A DNA stretch of 34,093 nucleotides. Origin: Thermoleophilia bacterium. Its GTDB lineage: Bacteria > Actinomycetota > Thermoleophilia > Gaiellales > Gaiellaceae. The DNA lies in assembly GCA_025936995.1 (NCBI GenBank), contig JAICSH010000019.1, forward strand, positions 1-34,093. Reading direction: 5' to 3'. Made by a program: the position numbers and the translations under genes. The notes under the pieces are model-generated. The model ran no database searches. It was not told where the DNA came from and saw only the letters and a list, made by a program, of their open reading frames with translations. Positions 5,906-13,706 of this stretch are shown here, one piece after another. The number at the start of each line of letters is the position of its first letter. The first letter of the stretch is position 1.

Positions 5906-8788
5906 ATGCCGATGCAGCGCAAGGTCGTGACCGTGGTCTTCTGCGACGTGACCGGCTCGACTGCGCTCGGCGAGTCGACCGACCCCGAGGCGCTGAGGGG
6001 GCTGCTCGCCCGCTACTTCGAGCGGATGAAGGGGATCGTCGAATCGCACGGCGGCTCGGTCGAGAAGTTCATCGGCGACGCGGTCATGGCGGTCTTCGGT
6101 GTCCCGGTCGCGCACGAGGACGACGCGCTCCGCGCCTGCCGCGCCGCAGTCGAGATGCGCGACGCCTTCCCCGAGCTCGCCATCGCCGGCCGCATCGGCG
6201 TCAACACAGGCGAGGTCGTGACGGGGACGGAGGAGCGGCTCGCGACGGGCGACGCGGTGAACGTCGCGGCGCGGCTGGAGCAGGCGGCGCAGCCCGGCCA
6301 GGTCCTGATCGGCGAGGCGACGCACGCGCTCGTGCGGGCGGCCGTGGATGTGGGCGACGAGCAACTCTTCGAGCTGAAGGGGAAGTCGGAGCCGGTTCCG
6401 GCACGCCTGCTCGTGGCGGTGACCGGAGAGCTGGAGCGGCGCTTCGCAACGCCGATGGTCGGGCGCGAGACCGAGCTGCGCCGCCTGCGCGACGCCTTCG
6501 AGCAGGCGGTGCACGACCGCTCGTGCCAGCTCTTCACGGTGCTCGGCTCGGCTGGCGTCGGGAAGTCCCGCCTCGCCACCGAGTTTCTCGCCGGTCTCGA
6601 CGCGCAGGTCGTGCGCGGCCGCTGCCTCTCCTACGGCGAGGGCATCACCTACTGGCCGGTCGTCGAGATCCTGAAGCAGCTCGGCACGCTGCCGGAGGGA
6701 GATCCTGCCCGGCCGCTGCGGTCCGTACTCGGAGAGTCGGAAGTCCCGGCGACGCCCGACGAGGTCGCGTGGGGCTTCCGCAAGCTGCTCGAGCAGGAGG
6801 CGCAGGAGCAGGCGCTCGTGTGCCTGCTCGACGACCTGCACTGGGGGGAGGAGACGCTGCTCGATCTCGTCGAGCACGTCTCCGACCTTTCGCGCGATGC
6901 GCCGATCCTGCTCCTGTGCATGGCCCGGCCGGAACTGCTGGAGCGGCGGCCCTCCTGGGGCGGTGGCAAGTGGAACGCGACGACGGTCCTGCTCGAGCCG
7001 CTCGACGCGGCCGAGACGGAGCGGCTGATCGCGGAGCTCGGCGGTGTCGGCGACGGGCTGCGGGAACGGATCCTCCAGGTCGCCGAGGGCAATCCGCTCT
7101 TCCTCGAGGAGATGCTGGCCCTCGTGCGCGACTCCGGCGGCGCGGAGGTGGAGGTGCCGCCCACGATCCAGGCGCTGCTCGCGGCCCGGCTCGACCAGCT
7201 CGATCCGGCCGAGCGCGCAGTGCTCGAGCGCGGCTCCGTCGAGGGCCGCACCTTCCATCGCGGCAGCGTCGCCGCCCTCACGGACGGGAACGGCTCCGTC
7301 GACCAACGGCTCATCGCGCTCGTCCGCAAGGAGCTCGTCCGGCCCGACCGGACGCAGCTGGTCGGAGACGACGCGTACCGCTTCCGCCATCTGCTCATCC
7401 GCGATGCCGCGTACGAGGCGCTCCCGAAGGCGACCCGCGCCGACCTCCATCGACGCTTCGCGACCTGGCTCGAGCAGCACGGGCCGGACCTGGTCGAGCT
7501 GGACGAGATTCTCGGCTACCACCTCGAGCAGGCCGCCCGCTATCTCCAGGAGCTCGGCCAGGAGGACCGCGAACTCGCGTTGGCTGCAGGCGAGCGCCTC
7601 GCGGTCGCCGGCGTTCGCGCCCACTCGCGCGGCGATCCACGGGCGGCAGGGGCGCTCCTCGAGCGTTCCCTCACGCTCACTCGTCCCTACCGCCTCGACA
7701 TCCATCTCGAGTTGAAGCTCGGCGATGCACTCGAGCCCGTCGACATCGCTCGCGGGCTCGCGGTCGTCAACTCTGCTACGGAGCGCGCGGAGGCCGCCGG
7801 AGATGAGGCCGGTGCGGCACTGTCACGCACCGTGGCCGGGAATCTGCGGCTGCAGACCGGGGACTGCTCCGCGGACGAGCTCGAGCGCCTGGCGCGGACC
7901 GCGCTGCCGTTGCTCGAGGCGCTTGGGGACGACGACGGGCTCGTCCATGTCTGGCTGGCGCTCGGCTGGGTGGCCAACATGCACTCGCATCAGGAGGGCT
8001 GGGCCGACGCGATCGAGCAAGCGCTGGTCCACGGCCGCCGCGCCGGGCACCACATCGGTGGCTCGTGGGCCCTCTCGGTACCGCTCGCCATGGGCCCGAA
8101 GCCGACTTCCGAGGCGCTGACGAAGCTCGATACCTTCATCGGCGAGCAGCCGCACCCCGGCGACGTCCAGTTGCGAGGCCTCTTGCTCGCGATGCTGGGC
8201 CAAATCGACGACGGGCTGGCCATCGCCGTTCCCGCAAACGAGCGACTACTCGAGCTGGGGATGGAAACGGGAGTGATCTGGCTCGGCGAGATCGCGCTGA
8301 TCAGCGGAGACCTGCCGGCCGCCGCGAAGTACCTGCGCACCGGCTGCGAGGAGCTCGAGAAACGGGGCGCCGTCAGTCAGGTGTCCACGTACGTTGCGCT
8401 GCTGGGCCGGGTCGTCTGCGCGCTCGGCCAGACCGACGAAGCCGAGCAGCTCGCCCGGAAGGGCCGGGAGCTCGGAGATCCCGACGACGTGTGGACGCAG
8501 GGCCTCTGGCGACAAGCCCAGGCTCTCGTCCACTCGGCGCGCAGGGAGCACGAAGACGCGATTCGCCTCGCCCGCGAAGCGGTCGACTGGTTCTCGCGCA
8601 CCGATTCGCTCCTGCGGCAAGGGGATGCGCAGTGCGACCTCGCCGAGGTGCTCGAGGCCGCCGGGCGCCGCGACGAAGCCGCCCGCGCCTGGCGAGAGGC
8701 GCTCGACCGCTATGAGCGGAAGCAGGTCGTCCCGCTCGCCGCCCGTGTCCGCGAACGAATTGCCGCCCTCGAGCCGGCGGCTACCTAG
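5906..8788 (+). CDS. Class III adenylyl cyclase-AAA ATPase-TPR regulator
   Basis: A 960-residue three-part signalling protein of a type frequent in actinobacteria. The N-terminal cyclase homology domain (about 1-170) keeps the two metal aspartates, D14 in VFCDVTGST and D58 in KFIGDAVMAVFG, the adenine-selecting pair K54 and D116, and the transition-state residues N119 and R123 in NVAARLE, so it should make cAMP from ATP. A STAND/AAA_16 ATPase follows, with Walker A GSAGVGKS at 214-221 and Walker B CLLDDLHW from 306. The second half (about 550-960) is alpha-helical, with TPR-like repeats such as LARKGRELGDPDD. No DNA-binding domain, membrane span or signal peptide is apparent. The ATG has a -10-like box six bases upstream. 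The stop TAG shares a CTAG with the stop of the convergent zur-like gene. The signal sensed is unknown. Confidence 0.93.
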   Translation: MPMQRKVVTVVFCDVTGSTALGESTDPEALRGLLARYFERMKGIVESHGGSVEKFIGDAVMAVFGVPVAHEDDALRACRAAVEMRDAFPELAIAGRIGVNTGEVVTGTEERLATGDAVNVAARLEQAAQPGQVLIGEATHALVRAAVDVGDEQLFELKGKSEPVPARLLVAVTGELERRFATPMVGRETELRRLRDAFEQAVHDRSCQLFTVLGSAGVGKSRLATEFLAGLDAQVVRGRCLSYGEGITYWPVVEILKQLGTLPEGDPARPLRSVLGESEVPATPDEVAWGFRKLLEQEAQEQALVCLLDDLHWGEETLLDLVEHVSDLSRDAPILLLCMARPELLERRPSWGGGKWNATTVLLEPLDAAETERLIAELGGVGDGLRERILQVAEGNPLFLEEMLALVRDSGGAEVEVPPTIQALLAARLDQLDPAERAVLERGSVEGRTFHRGSVAALTDGNGSVDQRLIALVRKELVRPDRTQLVGDDAYRFRHLLIRDAAYEALPKATRADLHRRFATWLEQHGPDLVELDEILGYHLEQAARYLQELGQEDRELALAAGERLAVAGVRAHSRGDPRAAGALLERSLTLTRPYRLDIHLELKLGDALEPVDIARGLAVVNSATERAEAAGDEAGAALSRTVAGNLRLQTGDCSADELERLARTALPLLEALGDDDGLVHVWLALGWVANMHSHQEGWADAIEQALVHGRRAGHHIGGSWALSVPLAMGPKPTSEALTKLDTFIGEQPHPGDVQLRGLLLAMLGQIDDGLAIAVPANERLLELGMETGVIWLGEIALISGDLPAAAKYLRTGCEELEKRGAVSQVSTYVALLGRVVCALGQTDEAEQLARKGRELGDPDDVWTQGLWRQAQALVHSARREHEDAIRLAREAVDWFSRTDSLLRQGDAQCDLAEVLEAAGRRDEAARAWREALDRYERKQVVPLAARVRERIAALEPAAT

Positions 8789-9207
8789 CGGCAGCCGGCG
8801 CAGAGGCCGACGATCTCGACCCGATGCTCGGTCGCGACGAAGTCGTGCTGCTTGGCGGCCGCGGCCACCCAGTCGTCCAGCCCGCACTCCTGGATCTCGA
8901 CGACCCGATGGCACTTCTCACAGAGGAGATGGTGGTGGTGCTCGTCCCCGCAGAGCCGGTAGCACTGCTCACCGCCGTGGTGTGACAGGACGTCCACGAC
9001 GCCCTTCTCGCTGAGGAGCGCGAGCGTCCGGTAGACGGTGGCGAGACCCGCGGCCGAGTCGCGCTCGCGTAGCCGGCTCCAGAGCTGCTGTGCCGTCACG
9101 TCGTCGCGCTCCCGCGCGAGCTCCTCGAGCACCTCGAGCCGGCGCGCCGTCGCCCGGACGCCGTTCCGCTCGAGCAGCTCCGAGATGTCCAGCCCGGTCG
9201 CAGTCAC
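8785..9207 (-). CDS. zur: Fur-family metalloregulator, probably Zur
   Basis: A 140-residue Fur-family repressor. An N-terminal winged helix contains LATVYRTLALLSEKG (from 55). The dimerisation/metal part has CEKC (C96, C99) and CAGC (C136, C139), the two pairs forming the structural zinc site, and a histidine run HHHH at 90-93 in the usual metal-sensing region. Divergence from a zinc-type ABC transporter makes Zur (zinc) far more likely than iron Fur. The start is set at GTG 9207 because a -10-like TAGGAT ends seven bases before it; a GTG two codons upstream (9213) would lie between that box and the predicted transcript start and would give 142 residues. The stop overlaps the cyclase stop in a shared CTAG. 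Confidence 0.88.
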   Translation of the reverse strand: MTATGLDISELLERNGVRATARRLEVLEELARERDDVTAQQLWSRLRERDSAAGLATVYRTLALLSEKGVVDVLSHHGGEQCYRLCGDEHHHHLLCEKCHRVVEIQECGLDDWVAAAAKQHDFVATEHRVEIVGLCAGCR

Positions 9208-9213
9208 GTCCAC

Positions 9214-9220
9214 TATCCTA
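9214..9220. promoter_or_regulatory. Shared divergent -10 element between zur and znuA
   Basis: The heptamer TATCCTA reads TATCCT on the plus strand, seven bases before znuA ATG 9227, and TAGGAT on the minus strand, seven bases before zur GTG 9207. The arrangement is symmetrical and both starts lack a Shine-Dalgarno, so two leaderless transcripts from one bidirectional element are likely. No clear -35 was seen on either side. Confidence 0.6.
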
Positions 9221-9226
9221 GCCGAG

Positions 9227-10099
9227 ATGGTAATGAGAACCGTTATCGTTCTCGTCGTGATCACCCTCACGGGCTGCGGCAGCACCTCGACGAACGGGCC
9301 CCTGAGCGTCGTCGCCGCCGAGAACGTCTACGGGAACATCGCCGCCCAGATCGGCGTCCCCCACGTCTCGGTCACCTCCATCCTGACGGGGCCGAGCGCC
9401 GACCCCCACCTCTTCGAGCCGGGCACGGCGGACGAGCTCGCGGTCGCCCAGGGGAAAGTCGTGGTCCAGAACGGGCTCGGCTACGACGCCTTCATGAAGA
9501 AGCTCGAGGACGCCTCGCCGAGCGGGAGCCGCGTCGTCGTCACGGTCGCGGACGTGCTCGGCATCGACGGCGCCGACGCGAATCCACACCTCTGGTACGA
9601 CGCGCCGCAGCTCGGTCGCATCGCCGGCGCGATCGCCGCGGCGCTCGAGCGCGCCGACCGCCGGCACGCCGCCGCCTACCGCGCCGGTCTCGCCCGCTTC
9701 GACCGCTCGCTCGCGCCGCTGCGCCGAGCGGTCGCGACGATCCGCTCCCGCTACGCGGGTGTTCCGGTCGCGTACACGGAGCCCGTTCCCGGCTATCTCG
9801 TCGCCGCCGCCGGGCTGCGCAACCTCGCGCCGGACTCGTTCACGCGGCCGATCGAGGAGGGGACCGAGCCGTCGCCGTCGGCCGTCGCCGCGATGAGCGA
9901 GCTCGTCGCACACCACCGGATCCGTGCGCTCCTCTACAACGCCCAGGCCCCGTCCCCCATCACCGCGCGACTGCGGGCCGCGGCGCGGAGCGCCGGCATC
10001 CCCCTCGTCCCGGTGCGCGAGACCCTGCCCGCCGGTCGGACCTTCCAGCAGTGGCAGCTCGACCAGGCGCGCGCGCTCGCGGCCGCCCTCGCGAGATGA
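9227..10099 (+). CDS. znuA: Zinc-type ABC transporter substrate-binding lipoprotein (ZnuA-like)
   Basis: Cluster A-I metal-binding protein of 290 residues, anchored outside the membrane as a lipoprotein. Signal peptide MVMRTVIVLVVITLTGC ends in the lipobox LTGC with the lipidated Cys17. Metal ligands by position: H61 in DPHLFEP, H121 in NPHLWYD and E185 in AYTEPVPGY, where zinc proteins more often have His. At the fourth position, usually Asp/Glu, the sequence reads LLYNAQAPSP (N238). There is no long His-rich loop. Zinc is favoured over manganese because of the Zur-like neighbour and the His-rich tail of the ATPase, but the ligand set alone leaves this open. ATG 9227 fits the -10 spacing; ATG 9233 is an alternative. 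The stop overlaps the ATPase start by four bases. Confidence 0.88.
   Translation: MVMRTVIVLVVITLTGCGSTSTNGPLSVVAAENVYGNIAAQIGVPHVSVTSILTGPSADPHLFEPGTADELAVAQGKVVVQNGLGYDAFMKKLEDASPSGSRVVVTVADVLGIDGADANPHLWYDAPQLGRIAGAIAAALERADRRHAAAYRAGLARFDRSLAPLRRAVATIRSRYAGVPVAYTEPVPGYLVAAAGLRNLAPDSFTRPIEEGTEPSPSAVAAMSELVAHHRIRALLYNAQAPSPITARLRAAARSAGIPLVPVRETLPAGRTFQQWQLDQARALAAALAR
9232..9250 (+). promoter_or_regulatory. Probable Zur operator over the znuA start
   Basis: An imperfect palindrome AATGAGAACcGTTATCGTT centred on C9241; seven of nine arm positions pair. It resembles the AT-rich palindromes bound by Fur-family repressors and stands out from the GC-rich surroundings. It covers codons 3-8 of znuA, just downstream of the predicted leaderless transcription start, a position suited to blocking transcription when zinc is bound. 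The match to any lineage-specific Zur consensus was not tested. Confidence 0.55.
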
Positions 10100-10896
10100 G
10101 CGTCGTCACCGTCGACGACCTCGCGCTGCGATTCGGGGAGCGCACGCTCTTCGAAGGGCTCGGCTTCGAGCTCGAGCGCGGTGAGCTCCTCTCCGTCCTC
10201 GGGCCAAACGGAACGGGGAAGACGTCTCTGATCCGGGTCCTGCTCGGGCTCCTCCAGCCGAGCGCAGGCCGCGTCGTCGTGGAGGGCTGCCCGCCACGTG
10301 AGCGCTGCCACCGGATCGGCTACGTGCCGCAGCAGCGGATCTTCGACCGTGACGTCGTCCTGCGCGGGCGCGACCTCGTCCGGTTCGGGCTCGACGGCCA
10401 CCGCTGGGGATTCGCGCGGCTCGACGGCGAGGCGACTGCGCAGGTGGATGCCGCGCTCGCCGAGGTCGGGGCATCCGCGTACGCGGATGCCCCGGTCGGG
10501 CGCCTCTCCGGCGGCGAGCAGCAGCGGCTGCGGATGGCGCAGGCGCTCGTCGCCGACCCGGTGCTGATCCTCGCCGATGAGCCGCTGCTCTCCCTCGACC
10601 TCGCACAACAGCGCGCCGTGGTCGACCTCCTCGACGCGCGCCGGCGACGCGCCGGAACGCCGGTCGTCTTCGTCACGCACGACATCAACCCCGTCCTCCA
10701 CACCGTCGACCGCGTGCTCTACCTCGCGCCCGGCTCGTGGGCCATCGGCACTCCGGACGAGGTGCTCACGTCGGACACGCTGTCGCGGCTTTACGACACG
10801 GACGTCGACGTGCTCCGCGTGCGCGACCGGGTCGTCGTCGTCGGGACGCCGGACGACCAGCACGTGCACCACGTGGGCGAGGAGCACGTCCACTGA
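10096..10896 (+). CDS. znuC: Zinc-type ABC transporter ATPase (ZnuC-like)
   Basis: ATP-binding subunit of 266 residues for metal import. Seen: Walker A GPNGTGKT at 36-43, Q-loop GYVPQQ, signature LSGGEQQ at 137-143, Walker B LILADE at 157-162 and the switch histidine H195 in VTHD. The C-terminal tail DDQHVHHVGEEHVH is rich in histidine, a common trait of zinc transporter ATPases that may bind or sense zinc. The ATG start overlaps the znuA stop (ATGA), and the stop overlaps the permease ATG by one base (TGATG), so the three genes form one coupled operon. A perfect 28-base palindrome lies in the codons for residues 124-133, just before the signature motif; the protein length there is normal. 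Confidence 0.93.
   Translation: MSVVTVDDLALRFGERTLFEGLGFELERGELLSVLGPNGTGKTSLIRVLLGLLQPSAGRVVVEGCPPRERCHRIGYVPQQRIFDRDVVLRGRDLVRFGLDGHRWGFARLDGEATAQVDAALAEVGASAYADAPVGRLSGGEQQRLRMAQALVADPVLILADEPLLSLDLAQQRAVVDLLDARRRRAGTPVVFVTHDINPVLHTVDRVLYLAPGSWAIGTPDEVLTSDTLSRLYDTDVDVLRVRDRVVVVGTPDDQHVHHVGEEHVH
10467..10494. repeat. Perfect 28-bp palindrome inside znuC
   Basis: The sequence from C10467 to G10494 equals its own reverse complement with no spacer; each arm reads CGGGGCATCCGCGT outward to the centre between 10480 and 10481. It encodes parts of VGASAYADAP without disturbing the reading frame. A role in RNA structure, protein binding or element insertion cannot be decided from one copy. Confidence 0.8.
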
Positions 10897-11750
10897 TGTT
10901 CGGGCAGCTGCTCGCCCAGCACTTCGTCCACACAGCGCTCTGGGCGGGCGCCGTCGTGGCGATCGTCTCGGGCGCGATCGGCGTCTTCGTCGTCTCCCGC
11001 GGGATGAGCTTCGCCGTGCACGCCATCTCGGAGCTCGGGTTCACCGGCGCCGCGGGCGCGCTCGTCGTCGGCATCGACCCGGTGCTCGGGATCCTCGGCG
11101 GCTCGCTCCTCGTCGGCCTCGTGCTAGGGCTCCTCTCACTGCGCGGGCGCGAGCGGGACAGCGCGATCGGAGCCGTCCTCGCGTTCGGGCTCGGCGTCGG
11201 CGTCCTTTTCCTCTCGCTCTACCAGGGCTACGCGACCGAGGCGACGAACCTGCTCTTCGGCAGCATCGTCGGCGTCTCCGACGGGCAGCTCCGCGACCTC
11301 GTGATCGTCGGCGGGATCGTCCTCGTCGGGCTCGCCGTGCTCTACCGGCCGCTCTTCTTCTCGAGCGTCGACCCGGAGATCGCGGCCGCGCGCGGCGTGC
11401 CGCTGCGCGCTCTCTCGGTGGCGATCTTCCTCCTGCTCGGCCTGACGACGGCGGAGGCGATCCAGGTCGTCGGCGTCCTGCTCGTCCTGACGCTCGTGAT
11501 CACGCCGGCGGCCGCCGCGCAACGGTTGACGGCTCGCCCGGGGCTCGCGCTCGTGCTCAGCGTGGCCATCGCGCTCGGCTCGACCGAAGGCGGGATTTTG
11601 CTCTCACTCGAGAAGTCGTGGCCGACGAGCTTCTTCATCACGACGCTCTCGTTCGCCGCCTATGTCGCCGCGCGGATCTACGACTGGAGTCGCGGACGTC
11701 AGAAGCGCCTGAGCTCGAGCCCGCCGCGGCGTCTGTGGGCCGTGAGATAG
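10896..11750 (+). CDS. znuB: Zinc-type ABC transporter permease (ZnuB-like)
   Basis: Membrane subunit of 284 residues in the ABC-3 family, with about eight hydrophobic segments. Seen: the N-terminal ALWAGAVVAIVSGAIGVFVVSRG, the cytoplasmic coupling region DPEIAAARGVPLRAL that contacts the ATPase, and the conserved later span VVGVLLVLTLVITPAAAAQ. The ATG overlaps the ATPase stop by one base. The final 52 bases overlap the convergent cupin gene; they encode a basic tail after the last span (SRGRQKRLSSSPPRRLW), so the overlap is harmless to the fold. Regulation is presumably by the Zur-like repressor through the operator at znuA. Confidence 0.92.
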   Translation: MFGQLLAQHFVHTALWAGAVVAIVSGAIGVFVVSRGMSFAVHAISELGFTGAAGALVVGIDPVLGILGGSLLVGLVLGLLSLRGRERDSAIGAVLAFGLGVGVLFLSLYQGYATEATNLLFGSIVGVSDGQLRDLVIVGGIVLVGLAVLYRPLFFSSVDPEIAAARGVPLRALSVAIFLLLGLTTAEAIQVVGVLLVLTLVITPAAAAQRLTARPGLALVLSVAIALGSTEGGILLSLEKSWPTSFFITTLSFAAYVAARIYDWSRGRQKRLSSSPPRRLWAVR

Positions 11751-11992
11751 CGGACGCCGTCCGGCCCGGCGACGAGCGCGCGTCGCGTGCCTTTCTCGAC
11801 GATCGTCGCCTCGCCTGCCCGCAGCTCCTGCGGCTCCCCGTCCACGGTCAGCGTCGCCGAGCCTTCGAGCACGACGTAGAGGACGTCGAGGTGCTCGTTC
11901 ACGTGCTCGGCGGGCCCCTCGCCCGCCGGCCACTCAAGCAGCGTCGCGTTGAGGTCGGGGCTCGCGGCGCCCCAGACCGGACCGCGCGCCAC
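11699..11992 (-). CDS. Small single-domain cupin protein
   Basis: A 97-residue cupin. Seen: the first cupin motif in modified form, EHVNEHLDVLYVVLEGSA, followed by LTVDGEPQELRAGEATIVEKGTRRALVA, where the PxGxxH of the second motif is replaced by KGTRRAL. The usual metal-binding His/His/Glu set is therefore incomplete (two His in EHVNEH, and no His in the second motif), so catalysis is doubtful and a ligand-binding role is possible. GTG 11992 is chosen: it lies five bases after the stop of the SpoIID-like gene and gives a normal small-cupin length. Function unknown. The 3' end overlaps the permease gene by 52 bases. Confidence 0.75.
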   Translation of the reverse strand: MARGPVWGAASPDLNATLLEWPAGEGPAEHVNEHLDVLYVVLEGSATLTVDGEPQELRAGEATIVEKGTRRALVAGPDGVRYLTAHRRRGGLELRRF

Positions 11993-11997
11993 CGCGG

Positions 11998-13605
11998 CTA
12001 CCGGCCGAGGCCGAGCAGCATCCGGCGCGTCACGTGGAGCCACGTCCGCGCAGCCGCGAGCCTCCCGTCGGCGGCCACGGTGATCCGGTAGTCGACCGGC
12101 CGGAGCGGCAGCGGCGTCCTGAACGCGCCATGTGCATCGAGGATCGGGCGCGCGACGACGCGCCACCGTCCGCGCTCCCGCCGCCAGACCTCCACGGCAG
12201 CGTCCGGCCGCGGCAGCACCTTCCCTCCGAGCAGCCTCGGCCCGAGCGGCTGGACGCGTACGCGCGGCGCGACGTCGACCGAGAGCGACGTCCCGCTCGT
12301 GCCGGGGAGCATGAGGCGGAACGCGGTGTTCGCAAGCGGCTGCAGCCGGAGCTTTGCGGGACGGGCGACCTGACGAACCGTCCGCCACGCGCCGGCGCCG
12401 CTCCTCTGTTGCAGCACCGCCCCCTGCACGTTGGCGGCGTGGGCCACCACACTGACGCGACCGCCGTACACGACGCGCGTGCTGCTCGCCGAGAGCTCAA
12501 GCGCTCCGATCGAGAACCACGTCGACAGGAGGTGCAGCGCCTGCGCGACCCGTTCCCCACTGCGGCTGACGACCGCGCCCGATGCGAGGTGGAAGTCGAC
12601 CGACTCGACGCGCCAGGCTTCGTTCCGTCGCACCGAGACCGAGTCGATCGGGCTGCTCAGTCCCAGCCGCGCTGCGAGACGCGTCGCGGAGCTCGCGAAC
12701 GGCCCCCAGTCGTGGTGCGGCGAGTAGACGTCGTACGGATCCGGCACCGAGCGGAGGTACGGGATCGGCGTCGTCCCCGGCCATGCGTCCTGCGCGGCCT
12801 CGGTGCGGCCGCCGGAGCTCGAGGAGTAGTACGTCCGCGCGACCTGGCCGTCCCACATGAGCACCTCGCCGAGCGTCTGGTAGACGGCGTTGTCGGTGCG
12901 CGGCTTCTCCGCCGCGACGCCGCCGTAGACCTGGTCGCTCGTGCTCGGCAGAAGGTCGTAGAAGGCGCTGGGCCGCAGCTCCGAGACGGCGTAGGAGCGC
13001 GCGGCCACTGCCTGTGTCTCGAGCGCCGCGAGCGGCCAGCGCGACGGCGACTCCGACGGGACGACACCGCGCAGGTACGTGTCGAGCGCGAGCGAGTTGA
13101 CGACGGAGACGTGCCGGCCGTCGCTGCGCACGGTCAGCGTGCCGTGGTACTCGCGCCCGTCGAGGGCCAGCGGCGCGCGGGGGCAGTCGAACACGGCGAG
13201 GCGTCCGAACGAGAGCCCGGCTCCGTTCCGCTTCACCGGGAGGGAGAGCTTCGGCCCGATCCCGTACGTGCCGGGCCCGAGCTTGCGGGTCAGGCGTCTC
13301 CCGTCCGTGACGCGCATCGGCGTCGCACAGCCCACGGTCACGACATTCACGTCGCGCGCGAGCAGGACGCGGACCGGCACCTCGCCCACATGGCCGAAGC
13401 GCGTGCCCGGGTAGTAGTGGGAGAGGATCCGGTGGTACCGCCAGCCGTGCACCGCGTAGCCGTATGCGCCCCACTGGCTCATCCCCACGCCGTGGCCCCA
13501 GCCGTGGCCGGTGACGATCAGCGCCGTTCCGCCGCGCGCCGTGGCGCCGCTCGCAGCAGCGACCGCAGCAACCAGCACGACCAGGATTCCGAGCCTCACC
13601 CGCAA
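11998..13605 (-). CDS. SpoIID/LytB-domain secreted protein
   Basis: An exported protein of about 535 residues. An N-terminal signal peptide (RVRLGILVVLVAAVAAASG) is followed by GHGWGHGVGMSQWGAYGYAVHG, the hallmark of the SpoIID/LytB family, and the central catalytic-type segment LRGVVPSESPSRWPLAALETQAVAARSYA, in which the glutamate after PS matches the catalytic acid of SpoIID lytic transglycosylases that trim denuded peptidoglycan. About 130 residues at the C-terminus look beta-rich, perhaps a wall- or sugar-binding domain. No other sporulation gene is present, and such proteins occur in non-sporulating actinobacteria, so a general cell-wall role is more likely. TTG 13605 lies 12 bases from a GGAGG; GTG 13599 is an alternative start. 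Followed closely by the cupin gene. Confidence 0.85.
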   Translation of the reverse strand: MRVRLGILVVLVAAVAAASGATARGGTALIVTGHGWGHGVGMSQWGAYGYAVHGWRYHRILSHYYPGTRFGHVGEVPVRVLLARDVNVVTVGCATPMRVTDGRRLTRKLGPGTYGIGPKLSLPVKRNGAGLSFGRLAVFDCPRAPLALDGREYHGTLTVRSDGRHVSVVNSLALDTYLRGVVPSESPSRWPLAALETQAVAARSYAVSELRPSAFYDLLPSTSDQVYGGVAAEKPRTDNAVYQTLGEVLMWDGQVARTYYSSSSGGRTEAAQDAWPGTTPIPYLRSVPDPYDVYSPHHDWGPFASSATRLAARLGLSSPIDSVSVRRNEAWRVESVDFHLASGAVVSRSGERVAQALHLLSTWFSIGALELSASSTRVVYGGRVSVVAHAANVQGAVLQQRSGAGAWRTVRQVARPAKLRLQPLANTAFRLMLPGTSGTSLSVDVAPRVRVQPLGPRLLGGKVLPRPDAAVEVWRRERGRWRVVARPILDAHGAFRTPLPLRPVDYRITVAADGRLAAARTWLHVTRRMLLGLGR

Positions 13606-13692
13606 ACCGCAGTTCCACCTCCGCTCAACATCAAACGGGAACGGTAGAGCCGAACGCGCGACCTCGCACCGGATCTTGGTCGAGGGGCCACC

Positions 13693-13698
13693 TAGACT
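13693..13698 (+). promoter_or_regulatory. -10-like box of the biotin carboxylase gene
   Basis: TAGACT lies eight bases before the ATG of the carboxylase gene. There is no Shine-Dalgarno, so a leaderless start is likely. It sits at the end of a 101-base divergent spacer with the SpoIID-like gene; the rest of that spacer shows only a GGAGG (13618-13622, minus strand) near the SpoIID-like start. Confidence 0.45.
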
Positions 13699-13706
13699 CA
13701 CTCGCC

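Noticed and set aside
5789-7705. Long open frame (638 codons) on the minus strand under the cyclase gene
   Set aside because: The plus-strand frame has a clear cyclase-AAA-TPR protein with all catalytic residues; the opposite frame is Arg/Glu/Leu-rich with no recognisable domain, as expected for the antisense of GC-rich codons.
11998-13605. SpoIID-like protein as evidence of sporulation
   Set aside because: SpoIID/LytB-domain proteins are common in non-sporulating actinobacteria, and no other spore gene is in view.
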